This document shows, piece after piece, positions 1 through 7,946 of a stretch of DNA of 64,000 nucleotides (position 1 is its first letter; every line of letters begins with the position of its first letter). The notes below the pieces were generated by a model, which worked only from the letters and a program-made list of their open reading frames with translations, did not search any database and had not been told where the DNA came from. Location of the stretch: contig NZ_JASFDV010000009.1 in the NCBI RefSeq assembly GCF_030766825.1, positions 55,616 through 119,615 of the forward strand, written 5' to 3'. A program made the position numbers and the translations under genes. Source of the DNA: Nocardiopsis sp. CC223A (lineage in GTDB: Bacteria; Actinomycetota; Actinomycetes; Streptosporangiales; Streptosporangiaceae).

Positions 1-555
1 GACACGGAGGAGACCGCACTGCTGCGCGCGGCCGTGCTGCGCCACCGGCTGGCCCCCGGGCAGGCCCGGTTCACCGGACTGCCGGTGGCCACCCTGCCCG
101 CCGCCGACGCCGATCCCGACCGGGTGCCGTTCGCCGTCGTGGTCGGCGCGGTGACCGATGCGGCCCGGGCGCGGGAGGCCGCGGCCGGGTTCGGGGTGCT
201 GGACCGGGCGATCCGGACACCCGGCATGGTCGAGAACCCCCAGCGCGCCGTACTGCTGCGCGCCTACTACGTCACGCCACAATGGCAGGGTCGGGGGCTG
301 GGCCGGGCCTCCTGTGCCGCGCCCCTGCTGGACCGGTTGATCACCGAGGCCGCACCGCACGCCGACCGGGTGGTGCTGTGCGTCAACGAGGGCAACCACA
401 CCGCCCGGCGGGCCTACGAAGCCGCCGGGTACACCGCGACCGGGCACATCGTCCCCGGTGACGCGGGCCCGCAACACGTGATGTCGCGCCCCCTGCACAC
501 CGGGGCGCACCCCGCGCCGCGCCCGCGGCCCGAACGAACGGAGAACCCGCTGTGA
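1..555 (+). CDS. GNAT-family N-acetyltransferase (5' end outside window)
   Basis: The frame is open from base 1, so the start probably lies upstream; an internal GTG at 34 is the first start codon visible. The C-terminal half has the acetyl-CoA binding signature of GNAT enzymes (QWQGRGLG, about residues 88-95 counted from that GTG), followed by an N-x-x-A-x-x-x-Y-E-x-x-G-Y segment ([13 protein letters not shown]) typical of the last GNAT beta-alpha unit. It should transfer an acetyl group from acetyl-CoA to an amine; the substrate cannot be read. It overlaps the next gene by 4 bases (GTGA at 552-555), so the two are probably translationally coupled. Confidence 0.8.
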   Translation, partial: DTEETALLRAAVLRHRLAPGQARFTGLPVATLPAADADPDRVPFAVVVGAVTDAARAREAAAGFGVLDRAIRTPGMVENPQRAVLLRAYYVTPQWQGRGLGRASCAAPLLDRLITEAAPHADRVVLCVNEGNHTARRAYEAAGYTATGHIVPGDAGPQHVMSRPLHTGAHPAPRPRPERTENPL

Positions 556-1349
556 CCACCGGACCCAAGGCCGTCGCCGAGCAGGCCGCCGACGCCCTGC
601 GCTCGCGCACCGGGGTGGACGCCTACGACATCGCCCTGGTCATGGGCTCTGGCTGGGCGCCCGCCGCCGACCTGCTGGGCGAGGGCAAGGACGAGCTGCC
701 CACCGCCGAGCTGCCCGGCTTCCTGCCGCCCGCCGTGGCGGGGCACAGCGGCACCGTGCGCGGCATCGCCGACGGCGACCGCAACGTCCTGGCCTTCCTG
801 GGCCGCACCCACCTGTACGAGGGGCACGGCACCGACGCCGTCGTGCACAACGTGCGCACCGCCGTCGCCGCCGGGGCCAAGACCATCGTCCTCACCAACG
901 CCGCGGGCGGCATCAACGCCACCTACTCGGTGGGCTCTCCGGTGCTCATCGCCGACCACCTCAACATGACCGCCCGTTCGCCGCTCACCGGGGCGACCTT
1001 CGTCGACCTCACCGAGACCTACTCCGCCGAGCTGCGCACACTGGCCCGCGAGGTGGACCCGAGCCTGCCCGAGGGCGTGTACGCGGCCATGCCGGGCCCG
1101 CACTTCGAGACTCCCGCCGAGATCCGCATGCTCCGCGCCATGGGCGCCGACCTGGTCGGCATGTCCACCGTGCTGGAGGCCATCGCCGCCCGCGAGGCCG
1201 GGGCCCGGGTGCTGGGCATGTCCCTGGTGACCAACATCGCCGCCGGGCTGGAGGGCGCCAACCTCGACCACGAGGAGGTGCTGGCCGCCGGCCGCGACGC
1301 CGCCGACGCCGTGGGCCGCCTGCTCGCCGACATCGTCGCCCGTATCTGA
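552..1349 (+). CDS. punA: Purine nucleoside phosphorylase
   Basis: Protein of 265 residues, the usual size of trimeric class II PNPs. It splits purine (deoxy)nucleosides with phosphate into base and (deoxy)ribose-1-phosphate in the cytosol. Supporting blocks are MGSGW near residue 31, GRTHLYEGH (phosphate/ribose loop), [21 protein letters not shown] and [14 protein letters not shown]. The GTG start overlaps the stop of the acetyltransferase gene. The next gene is a sugar-phosphate mutase 37 bp downstream, and the nucleoside transporter operon lies a few kb away, so this is a purine salvage enzyme feeding ribose phosphate into central metabolism. Confidence 0.93.
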   Translation: MTTGPKAVAEQAADALRSRTGVDAYDIALVMGSGWAPAADLLGEGKDELPTAELPGFLPPAVAGHSGTVRGIADGDRNVLAFLGRTHLYEGHGTDAVVHNVRTAVAAGAKTIVLTNAAGGINATYSVGSPVLIADHLNMTARSPLTGATFVDLTETYSAELRTLAREVDPSLPEGVYAAMPGPHFETPAEIRMLRAMGADLVGMSTVLEAIAAREAGARVLGMSLVTNIAAGLEGANLDHEEVLAAGRDAADAVGRLLADIVARI

Positions 1350-1386
1350 TTCCGAGCAGCCCCTCCCGGAGGAGAAGGACCCGCCA

Positions 1387-3063
1387 ATGACCACCGACAC
1401 CGTCGCCCGTGCCCGCGCCTGGCTGGAGGCCGACCCCGACCCCGGCACCCGTGAGGAGCTGTCCGCCCTGCTGGAGCGGGTGGCCGCCGGGGACGCCGAG
1501 GCCGCCGCGGACCTGGCCGACCGCTTCGCCGGGCGGCTGGAGTTCGGCACCGCCGGACTGCGCGGCGCGCTGGGCGCCGGGCCCAACCGGATGAACCGGG
1601 TCGTGGTCATGCGCGCCGCCGCCGGGATCGCCGCCTGGCTGCACGGCCGCGGCGGGGCCGGGCACGTGGTCATCGGCTACGACGCCCGGCACCGGTCGGC
1701 GGACTTCGCCCGCGACAGCGCCGCCGTCCTCACCGGGGCCGGGCACCGGGTCTCCCTGCTGCCGGGCCCGCTGCCCACCCCGGTGCTGGCCTTCGCCGTC
1801 CGGGACCTGGGCGCCGACGCCGGGATCATGGTCACCGCCAGCCACAACCCGCCCCAGGACAACGGCTACAAGGTGTACGTGGGCGGGGACCGCGACGCCG
1901 CCGGGGCGCAGATCGTGGCCCCGACCGACACCGAGATCTCCGCGGCCATCGACGCGGTCGGCCCGCTCTCCGCCCTGCCGCTGGGCACGGAGTGGACGGT
2001 CCTGGGCCGGGAGGCCGTCGACCGCTACCTGCGGGCGGTCACCGCGCTGGTCCCGGCCGGCCCCAGGGAGCTGTCGGTGGTCTACACCGCGATGCACGGG
2101 GTGGGCGGCGCGATCCTGGTGGAGGCGCTGGAACGGGCCGGGTTCTCCGCCCCCGAGAGGGTGGCCGCCCAGTTCGACCCCGATCCCGACTTCCCGACGG
2201 TGGCCTTCCCCAACCCGGAGGAGCCGGGGGCGCTGGACCTGGCGCTGGCAGCGGCCGCGGAGGTCGGCGCCGACCTGGTGATCGCCAACGACCCCGACGC
2301 CGACCGGCTGGCCCTGGCGCTGCCCGGACACGGCCCGCTCACCGGGAACGAGGCGGGCGGCCTGCTCGCCGAGTACGTGCTCGACCACACCACCGGGGAC
2401 GACCGGGTGGTGGCCACCTCCATCGTCTCCTCCAGCCTGCTCGGCAAGATCGCGCGCGAGCGCGGGGTGCACTACGAGGAGACCCTCACCGGGTTCAAGT
2501 GGCTGGCCCGGGCCGGTGCTCCCGGCTCCCGGCGGGTCTTCGCCTACGAGGAGGCCCTGGGCTACTGCCTGGGGGGAGACGACGGCCGACCGGTCGCGGA
2601 CAAGGACGGCATCGGCGCGGCGCTGGTGGCGGCCGCCCTGGCCGCCGCGGCCAGGGCGCGGGGGCTCACGCTGCTCGACCTGCTCGACGATCAGGCCCGT
2701 AGGTACGGGCTGCACCTGAGCGACCAGCTCTCGGTGCGGGTGTCGGACCTGTCGCTCATCGACACCGCGATGCGGCGGCTGCGCGCCGAACCGCCCACCG
2801 CGTTCGGTCCCCTGAAGGTCACGGGGATCGACGACTTCGCCGCCGGGCACGCGGGCCTGCCGCCGACCGACGCCCTGCGCTTCCGGCTGGAGGGCGGGGC
2901 CTGGGGGCGTGTGACGCTACGGCCTTCGGGCACCGAGCCCAAGCTGAAGGCGTACGCCGAGATCGTGATGGACGTGGAGGGCGAGGTCGCGGCCACCCGC
3001 GCGCAGGGTTCGGCGCTGCTCGCCGAACTGATGGCCTCGGTCGCCCTGGCGGTACAGGGATAG
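1387..3063 (+). CDS. Alpha-D-phosphohexomutase family enzyme (phosphomannomutase / phosphopentomutase-like)
   Basis: Protein of 558 residues, the long PgcA/ManB-like form of the family. The active-site serine loop is TASHNPPQDNGYKVY (near residue 152), the Mg-binding loop NDPDADRLA is near 300, the sugar-binding EEALGYC loop follows, and the C-terminal phosphate loop is RPSGTEPKLK. The start has a good ribosome site (GGAGGAG). The family interconverts sugar 1- and 6-phosphates (or 1- and 5-phosphates). Because it follows purine nucleoside phosphorylase directly, I infer it may act as a phosphopentomutase turning ribose-1-phosphate into ribose-5-phosphate; the substrate is not proved by sequence. 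Confidence 0.88.
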   Translation: MTTDTVARARAWLEADPDPGTREELSALLERVAAGDAEAAADLADRFAGRLEFGTAGLRGALGAGPNRMNRVVVMRAAAGIAAWLHGRGGAGHVVIGYDARHRSADFARDSAAVLTGAGHRVSLLPGPLPTPVLAFAVRDLGADAGIMVTASHNPPQDNGYKVYVGGDRDAAGAQIVAPTDTEISAAIDAVGPLSALPLGTEWTVLGREAVDRYLRAVTALVPAGPRELSVVYTAMHGVGGAILVEALERAGFSAPERVAAQFDPDPDFPTVAFPNPEEPGALDLALAAAAEVGADLVIANDPDADRLALALPGHGPLTGNEAGGLLAEYVLDHTTGDDRVVATSIVSSSLLGKIARERGVHYEETLTGFKWLARAGAPGSRRVFAYEEALGYCLGGDDGRPVADKDGIGAALVAAALAAAARARGLTLLDLLDDQARRYGLHLSDQLSVRVSDLSLIDTAMRRLRAEPPTAFGPLKVTGIDDFAAGHAGLPPTDALRFRLEGGAWGRVTLRPSGTEPKLKAYAEIVMDVEGEVAATRAQGSALLAELMASVALAVQG

Positions 3064-3092
3064 TGGGGGGTTCGGGGGGATAAGGGTCCGTT

Positions 3093-3584
3093 TCACTCGA
3101 TGTCGCCGGGCTCCACGACGGGTCGGTGCACGACCTCGTCGATGACGGTGAGCGTCTGGGTGGACGTCACACCGGGGAGCGATTGCAGGCGGGTCAGGAT
3201 CAGGTCCCGCAGCTGGTTGGTGTTGGCGACGCGGACCAGGAGGACGATGTCCGCCGAGCCGACCACGTACCAGCAGTATTCGATCTCGGGGTATGAGGAG
3301 AGGATCTCCCGGTTGGCTCGCCAGTCCGGCTGGCTTCCGGAGATGAGCACGAGCGCGGTGACGCCCAGACCCATCTTGGAGTGGTCGGTCACCACGGAGT
3401 AGCCGCGGATGACGCCCTCGTCGGTCAGCCGCTTGATCCGGTTGTAGGCCGTGGCCCGGGAGACGTTGGCCAGTGCGGCGATCTCGGTGATCCCGGTCCG
3501 CGCGTCCTTGGCGAGCGCGCTGAGGATCGTCTGGTCGGTCGCATCCGGCCGCCGGCCGTTCCTGCGCTGCTCGCCCATGGCCAT
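3093..3584 (-). CDS. Lrp/AsnC-family transcriptional regulator
   Basis: Protein of 163 residues with an N-terminal winged helix (TDQTILSALAKDARTGITEIA followed by NVSRATAYNRIKRL, about 18-55) and a C-terminal RAM ligand-binding domain (DIVLLVRV, about 110-150). Start ATG at 3584 has a GAGGAG ribosome site. It is divergent from the 2-oxoacid dehydrogenase operon at 4270, the arrangement known for BkdR-type regulators of branched-chain keto acid dehydrogenase genes, so it probably senses an amino acid or keto acid and controls that operon and itself. It converges on the phosphomutase gene with only 29 bp between them. Confidence 0.88.
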   Translation of the reverse strand: MAMGEQRRNGRRPDATDQTILSALAKDARTGITEIAALANVSRATAYNRIKRLTDEGVIRGYSVVTDHSKMGLGVTALVLISGSQPDWRANREILSSYPEIEYCWYVVGSADIVLLVRVANTNQLRDLILTRLQSLPGVTSTQTLTVIDEVVHRPVVEPGDIE

Positions 3585-4269
3585 GTGGGTGCTCCTCGTG
3601 TCTTCTCGTTCCAGTGCAAGCCCCTTCCCATCGTCGTCGACCGGGGCTAACGGACTACCAGGTAAACATTGTTTGCTTCCATCGGGATCTCAGGAATCGA
3701 GACGATGTCCGTCTGCGTGTGCGCCCGATCACCAGGGGATGCGTGCGGGCGGTCTCACCATGCGGAATCCTGTTCTCGCGTTCCTCGGCGCACGGGGGCG
3801 TCGGGGGTAACCGACTGTACCCAGGGTTGACGCGGCGATCGGTGCGGGGGTTTCCCGGCGGAACGAGGGTGCCCGCGCGCGGGTTCCGCGGCGGTGGCCG
3901 ACGTTCTCACGTGATGGCCGCTTTCGGTCGTCTCTGTCGTGCCGCGCCGCCTTTTCCTGGTCGGACTGCCGGGGTGCATCCGAACGTATGCGCTCCACTG
4001 TCGAACGGGGCACCTGTCGTGGCCAACTGCGATCGTTCTGTGATGATGGGCGCAGATTCGTGGTGTATAGGTGCACCTGTCGTTTTCGCCGGTGGCGTGG
4101 GTCACTTGTTAGACGATGGCGAACCATATGTGCTTTTTAGTTCCCGTTTGTATCAAGTTTTCGAGATTATCTAGCGTGAGTGTCGAATGATCCGGACAAT
4201 CGGCTCATCAGTCAACAGACCACCCCGGAGTCCGGCGCTTGCGGCGGACCACGTTGGGAGCCGCTGCAC
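3585..4269 (+). promoter_or_regulatory. Divergent regulatory region upstream of the 2-oxoacid dehydrogenase operon
   Basis: This 685-bp gap has no convincing gene: the reading frames crossing it lack the third-position G/C bias of all neighbours. The right half (about 4030-4180) is distinctly AT-rich. A possible promoter is TTGTAT (4148-4153), an 18-bp spacer and TAGCGT (4172-4177). It would start transcription near 4184 and so rule out the GTG at 4180 as the E1 alpha start. Confidence 0.4.
3662..3676. promoter_or_regulatory. Candidate Lrp-type operator
   Basis: AAACA-T-TGTTT is a perfect 11-bp dyad (3664-3674), and the outermost G/C at 3662/3676 also pair. It lies about 80 bp upstream of the Lrp/AsnC start in an AT-enriched stretch. 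AT-rich imperfect palindromes of this size are typical Lrp-family sites, so autoregulation is the simplest reading. Confidence 0.45.
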
Positions 4270-5310
4270 ATGTCGACCCACGAGCCGCCGGGCCGGGACT
4301 CCATCGCCGTGGACCACCTGCCCCCCGACCTCACCCGCGCGCTGTACACGCACATGCGGACCGCACGCGACCTCGACACCGAGGCCGTCGCCCTCCAGCG
4401 CCAGGGCGTCTTCCCCGCCTACGTGTCCGTCCGCGGCCAGGAGGCGGCCCAGGTCGCCAGCGCGGCCGCGCTGGACCCGGGGCGCGACTTCGTCTTCCCC
4501 ACCTACCGCGAGATGGCCTCCGCGCTCGCCTACGGGGTCGAGATGGTCGGCTACATGGCCACCCACCGGGCCCTGTGGCACGGCGGCCTCTACGACGTCA
4601 TGGAATCCCGCTTCGGCGCCATCAACGCCGTCGTCGGCGGTCCCGTCCCGCACGCCGTCGGCTGGGCGGTCGGCGAGCGCATGCGCGGCGGCGAGGGCGT
4701 CGCCCTGGCCTACTTCGGCGACGGCGCCAGCTCCGAGGGCGACGTCCACGAGGCCATGAACTTCGCCGGGGTCTACGGCGCCCCCGTCGTCTTCTTCTGC
4801 CAGAACAACCGCTGGGCCCTGTCGGTGCCCAACGAGCGCCAGGTCGCCGGCGGCTCCGTCGCCGCCCGCGCCCAGGGCTACGGCATGGCCGGGGTGACGG
4901 TGGACGGCAACGACGCCGCCGCGGTGTACGACGCCGTCACCGAGGCCGCCGCCCGCGCCCGCCGCGGCGGGGGCCCCACCCTCATCGAGGCCCTCACCTA
5001 CCGGGTGGAGCCCCACTCCACCTCCGACGACACCGGCCGCTACCGCGACGAGACCGAGGCCGACCGCTGGCGGGCGCACCGCGACCCGGTCGCGCTGCTG
5101 CGCGCCGCCCTCATCGGGGCCGGCCACGCCACCGATGAAGAGCTCGACGCGATCGACGCCCGGGCGAGGCAGCGCGCCGAGGAGATCCGCGACGGCGTCT
5201 CCGCCGCTCCCGAGCCCGACGGCTCGGAACTGTTCACGCACGTCTTCCGGGAGACCACCCAGGAGCTGACCCGGCAGCGCCGCATCTGGGAGGAAGAGGT
5301 CCAGCCGTGA
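4270..5310 (+). CDS. 2-oxoacid dehydrogenase E1 component, alpha subunit (branched-chain keto acid or acetoin type)
   Basis: Protein of 346 residues from ATG 4270 (MSTHEPPG; GGGAG about 9 bp upstream). An in-frame GTG at 4180 would add 30 residues of non-conserved sequence and lies ahead of the likely transcription start. E1 alpha binds thiamine diphosphate and decarboxylates a 2-oxoacid. The TPP motif runs from FGDGASSEGD (near residue 150) to CQNNRWALS (near 180), and the HSTSDD loop near 260 is the expected catalytic loop. The last 4 bases overlap the beta-subunit gene. The substrate could be branched-chain keto acids (suggested by the Lrp regulator), pyruvate or acetoin. Confidence 0.87.
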   Translation: MSTHEPPGRDSIAVDHLPPDLTRALYTHMRTARDLDTEAVALQRQGVFPAYVSVRGQEAAQVASAAALDPGRDFVFPTYREMASALAYGVEMVGYMATHRALWHGGLYDVMESRFGAINAVVGGPVPHAVGWAVGERMRGGEGVALAYFGDGASSEGDVHEAMNFAGVYGAPVVFFCQNNRWALSVPNERQVAGGSVAARAQGYGMAGVTVDGNDAAAVYDAVTEAAARARRGGGPTLIEALTYRVEPHSTSDDTGRYRDETEADRWRAHRDPVALLRAALIGAGHATDEELDAIDARARQRAEEIRDGVSAAPEPDGSELFTHVFRETTQELTRQRRIWEEEVQP

Positions 5311-6329
5311 CGGAACTCATCGACCGCACCGACGCCGCCGCCGAGACCCCCGTGCTCGAAGAGCTGTCCATGCAGCAGGCCATCAACCGGGCCCTGCGCG
5401 TCCTCCTGGCCGAGGACCCGAACGTCCTGGTGTTCGGCGAGGACGTGGGCGCCCTGGGCGGCGTCTTCCGGGTCACCGACGGCCTCCAGAAGGAGTTCGG
5501 CGACCAGCGCGTCTTCGACACCCCGCTGGCCGAATCGGCGATCATGGGCATGGCGGTGGGCCTGGCCATGAACGGCTGGCGCCCCGTGCCCGAGCTCCAG
5601 TTCGACGGGTTCGCCTATCCGGCCATCGACCAGATCGTCAACCAGGTGGCGCGCATGAACTACCGCACCCGCGGCGCCGCACCCATGCCGATCACCCTGC
5701 GCCTGCCCTCCTTCGGCGGGATCCAGGCCCCCGAGCACCACGGGGAGAGCCTGGAGGCGCTCTTCGCCCACACCCCCGGGCTGAAGGTCGCGGCGCCCTC
5801 CGACCCGGCCGACGCCTACGGCCTCCTGTTGCAGTCCGTGCGCTCCGACGACCCGGTCGTCTACATGGAGCCCAAGGCCCGCTACTGGGACCGCCGCCCG
5901 GTCCGGCTCAGCGAGCCCACCGACCCCATCGGCACCAGCCGCATCGTCCGACCCGGCCGCCACGCCACCCTCATCGCCTGGGGCGCCATGGTCCACAGGT
6001 GCGTCCAGGTGGCCGAGCTGGCCGCCGAGGACGGCGTCGAGCTGGAGGTCCTGGACCTGCGCTGGCTCAAGCCCATCGACGCAGCGGGGCTGGCCGCCTC
6101 GGTCGCGCGCACCAAGCGCGCCGTGGTCGTCCACGAGGCCCCGCTCACCGCCGGGCTCGGCGCCGAGGTGGCGACCCTGGTCACGGAGCAGTGCTTCCGG
6201 GACCTGGCCGCCCCCGTGCAGCGCGTCACCGGTTTCGACGTCCCCTATCCCGCGGGTCCCCTGGAGCCGCAGTACCTGCCGACGATCGACCGCATCCTGT
6301 TCGCGGTGCAGAGAACCCTGGAGTACTAG
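5307..6329 (+). CDS. 2-oxoacid dehydrogenase E1 component, beta subunit
   Basis: Protein of 340 residues, normal for E1 beta. It contains the transketolase-type pyrimidine-binding domain ([18 protein letters not shown] near residue 45, then [17 protein letters not shown]) and the C-terminal transketolase domain ([27 protein letters not shown]). It forms the alpha2beta2 E1 with the preceding subunit; the GTGA overlap indicates coupled translation. A lipoyl-domain protein follows after 7 bp, the acceptor of the acyl group produced by E1. Confidence 0.88.
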   Translation: MTELIDRTDAAAETPVLEELSMQQAINRALRVLLAEDPNVLVFGEDVGALGGVFRVTDGLQKEFGDQRVFDTPLAESAIMGMAVGLAMNGWRPVPELQFDGFAYPAIDQIVNQVARMNYRTRGAAPMPITLRLPSFGGIQAPEHHGESLEALFAHTPGLKVAAPSDPADAYGLLLQSVRSDDPVVYMEPKARYWDRRPVRLSEPTDPIGTSRIVRPGRHATLIAWGAMVHRCVQVAELAAEDGVELEVLDLRWLKPIDAAGLAASVARTKRAVVVHEAPLTAGLGAEVATLVTEQCFRDLAAPVQRVTGFDVPYPAGPLEPQYLPTIDRILFAVQRTLEY

Positions 6330-6336
6330 AACCACC

Positions 6337-6675
6337 ATGGCTGAAGAGAACGTCACCTTCACCCTCCCCGACCTCGGGGAGGGCCTCGTCGAGGCCACCG
6401 TCCTGGAGTGGCAGGTGTCCGTCGGCGACGTCGTCGAGCGCAACGCCCCGCTCGTGGAGGTGGAGACCACCAAGTCGGCCGTGGTCATCCCCTCGCCCAA
6501 GGCCGGGCGGATCGTCGAGCTGCACGCACAGGAGGACCAGGTCGTGCCCGTGGGCGACCCGCTGGTCACCTTCGCGGTCCAGGCCCAGGAGCAGCAGGCG
6601 GGCATCGTGGGCAGGGTCCCCACCGAGGAGGCCCGCCCCGCCCGCCGCGTCCGGCTCAAGCCGCCGTCGGACTGA
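6337..6675 (+). CDS. Stand-alone lipoyl-domain protein (E2 lipoyl domain without catalytic core)
   Basis: Only 112 residues. Residues about 7-80 are a complete biotinyl/lipoyl domain ([16 protein letters not shown], and the lipoylation site in VETTKSAVV with the lysine near 47). A normal E2 has 400 or more residues, with a peripheral subunit-binding domain and a catalytic domain carrying HHxxxDG; neither is present. The sequence after the TGA is a low-GC gap and then a different protein, so this is not a simple frameshift. It may hand acyl groups from E1 to a separate partner. Compare acetoin dehydrogenase AcoC proteins, where a lipoyl domain is fused to an alpha/beta hydrolase: such a hydrolase is the next gene here. 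Confidence 0.85.
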   Translation: MAEENVTFTLPDLGEGLVEATVLEWQVSVGDVVERNAPLVEVETTKSAVVIPSPKAGRIVELHAQEDQVVPVGDPLVTFAVQAQEQQAGIVGRVPTEEARPARRVRLKPPSD

Positions 6676-6693
6676 CCGGGCTCACCCACGGGG

Positions 6694-6719
6694 CCCGTTC
6701 GGAGGAATCCACGAACGGG
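6694..6719 (+). terminator. Hairpin after the dehydrogenase operon
   Basis: CCCGTTCG (6694-6701) and CGAACGGG (6712-6719) form an 8-bp perfect stem with a 10-nt loop, 18 bp after the lipoyl-protein stop. It probably ends or attenuates the operon before the hydrolase gene. Confidence 0.5.
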
Positions 6720-6812
6720 GCGGATTTCCTCGCCCTGCATTTATCGGAACCTCTGAAAATGTCCCGTTCCGTCTTCTGCCAATACCTCCGGCCGCACAAG
6801 GATTGAGGATTC

Positions 6813-7541
6813 ATGTCTGCGAATCTCGTCGGCGACGTGACAATGCGCTATGCGGATTTGCATCCGCAGTCCCCGGCGGAGGCCGCCCCCGTGCTTCTGC
6901 TCCACGGTTTCGGGACGGACTTCGGCATGAATTGGCAGGCCGCCGGGTGGCCGCAGCTGCTGGGTGCCGCCGGGCTGCGCGTGATCGGACCGGACCTGCG
7001 CGGCCACGGTGCCAGTGGGAAACCCGCCGACGACACCGCCTATCTGCCCGAACGTTTCACCTCCGACCTCGTCGCCCTGCTCGACGAACTCGGCGTGGAG
7101 CGGGTCGACGCCGTCGGGTATTCCATGGGCTCGCGGCTGGCCTGGGAATTGGCGCTCACCCGGCCCGAGCGGGTGCGCCGCCTGGTCCTGGGGGGATTCG
7201 GCCCGGTCAACGCGTTCGACGGCACCGACCTGTCCGCCCTCGGAGAGGGCACGACCCCCTTCGACCAGGTGTTCCGCACGGTCGCCGCGCTGCCGGGCAA
7301 CGACCCGGCCGCACTGGCCGCCTGCGCCCGCGGCCAGGCCGCCCGGCCGTTCTCCGCCGAGCCCCCCGTCGCGGTGCCGACACTGCTGGTCACGGGGGCC
7401 AAGGACGAGATCGCGACGGGCGCCGCCGAGCTGGCGGCGGCGGTCGACGGGGCCCACGTGGAGGTGCCCGGGCGGGACCACGTCAACGCGGTCTCCTCAC
7501 GGCTCTTCAAGCAGGCCGTGCTCGACTTCCTCACCTCCTGA
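6813..7541 (+). CDS. Alpha/beta-fold hydrolase
   Basis: Protein of 242 residues. The fold signatures are LLLHGFG (oxyanion region, near 28), GPDLRGHGASGKP (near 60), the nucleophile elbow GYSMGS (Ser near 101), a late acid in TGAKDE (near 195) and catalytic His in GRDHVN (near 222), so the Ser-Asp-His triad is complete. The start has GAGGA about 5 bp upstream. The first 30 codons use more A/T than the rest of the gene and follow a 137-bp low-GC gap. It may be an independent hydrolase, or the missing partner of the lipoyl protein, as in AcoC-type E2 subunits that join a lipoyl domain to this fold. Confidence 0.8.
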   Translation: MSANLVGDVTMRYADLHPQSPAEAAPVLLLHGFGTDFGMNWQAAGWPQLLGAAGLRVIGPDLRGHGASGKPADDTAYLPERFTSDLVALLDELGVERVDAVGYSMGSRLAWELALTRPERVRRLVLGGFGPVNAFDGTDLSALGEGTTPFDQVFRTVAALPGNDPAALAACARGQAARPFSAEPPVAVPTLLVTGAKDEIATGAAELAAAVDGAHVEVPGRDHVNAVSSRLFKQAVLDFLTS

Positions 7542-7606
7542 CGGGTGAGGTCGCGCCCCGGTCCGGTCCGCCGCTCCCAACGCCGGGCCCCGGGGCGCGG
7601 TCCGGG

Positions 7607-7630
7607 CTCCGGCGGGACCACCCGCCGGAG
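7607..7630 (+). terminator. Intrinsic terminator after the hydrolase gene
   Basis: CTCCGGCGGG and CCCGCCGGAG form a perfect 10-bp stem closed by ACCA. A second GC hairpin (GCGCCCCGG pairing with CCGGGGCGC further on) lies just before it. No U-tract follows, as is usual in actinomycetes. Confidence 0.65.
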
Positions 7631-7635
7631 TCCAG

Positions 7636-7651
7636 GCCGGTCTAGACCGGC
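7636..7651. promoter_or_regulatory. 16-bp perfect palindrome upstream of the nucleoside operon
   Basis: GCCGGTCTAGACCGGC is self-complementary over all 16 bases. It lies about 60-75 bp upstream of the predicted -35 of the nucleoside operon and just after a terminator, so it could be an upstream operator. No regulator gene is adjacent to suggest which protein binds it. Confidence 0.35.
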
Positions 7652-7711
7652 ACCGTTTCACGTGGTGTTGTGACCCGGTGTGCCGGGTGGGGGGCCTTGC
7701 GTAGTAGTGGC

Positions 7712-7740
7712 TTGTGGGGGCCCCGAGCGGACCGGATAAT
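7712..7740 (+). promoter_or_regulatory. Predicted vegetative promoter of the nucleoside uptake operon
   Basis: TTGTGG (7712-7717), a 17-bp spacer and GATAAT (7735-7740) fit the housekeeping sigma consensus well. Transcription from here would give a leader of roughly 200 nt before the GTG at 7947. The leader can fold CAGCCCG with CGGGC just ahead of the ribosome site. I recognise no known riboswitch class in it. Confidence 0.55.
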
Positions 7741-7946
7741 ACCCCCGGGCAAAGCATGGGACGTCCGTGTTCGGTGTGTGATCGGTAACTTCCGAGTAAG
7801 GACCCGTGTCATTCAGCTCTCGCCTTCATAACAAGTCTGTGCGCCGGTTGGGTGTACTTTCCACTACCGGATATCGTCCGACCGCAGAACTCAGCCCGGC
7901 CCCCGGTTGAAAGCGGGCCGCTGAGAGGGCGAAGGGGAGTTAAGAA

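Noticed and set aside
1009..2850. A 613-codon minus-strand frame opposite the phosphomutase
   Set aside because: Gly/Val/Gln-rich antisense shadow of a well-supported enzyme gene.
3614..4174. A 186-codon rightward frame in the AT-rich gap before the dehydrogenase operon
   Set aside because: Its codons lack the G/C third-position bias of every neighbour, no ribosome site precedes it and the protein resembles nothing.
6676..6812. The E2 catalytic domain hidden by a frameshift after the lipoyl gene
   Set aside because: Only 137 bp separate the lipoyl stop from the hydrolase start, far too short for a catalytic core, and no frame there shows HHxxxDG.
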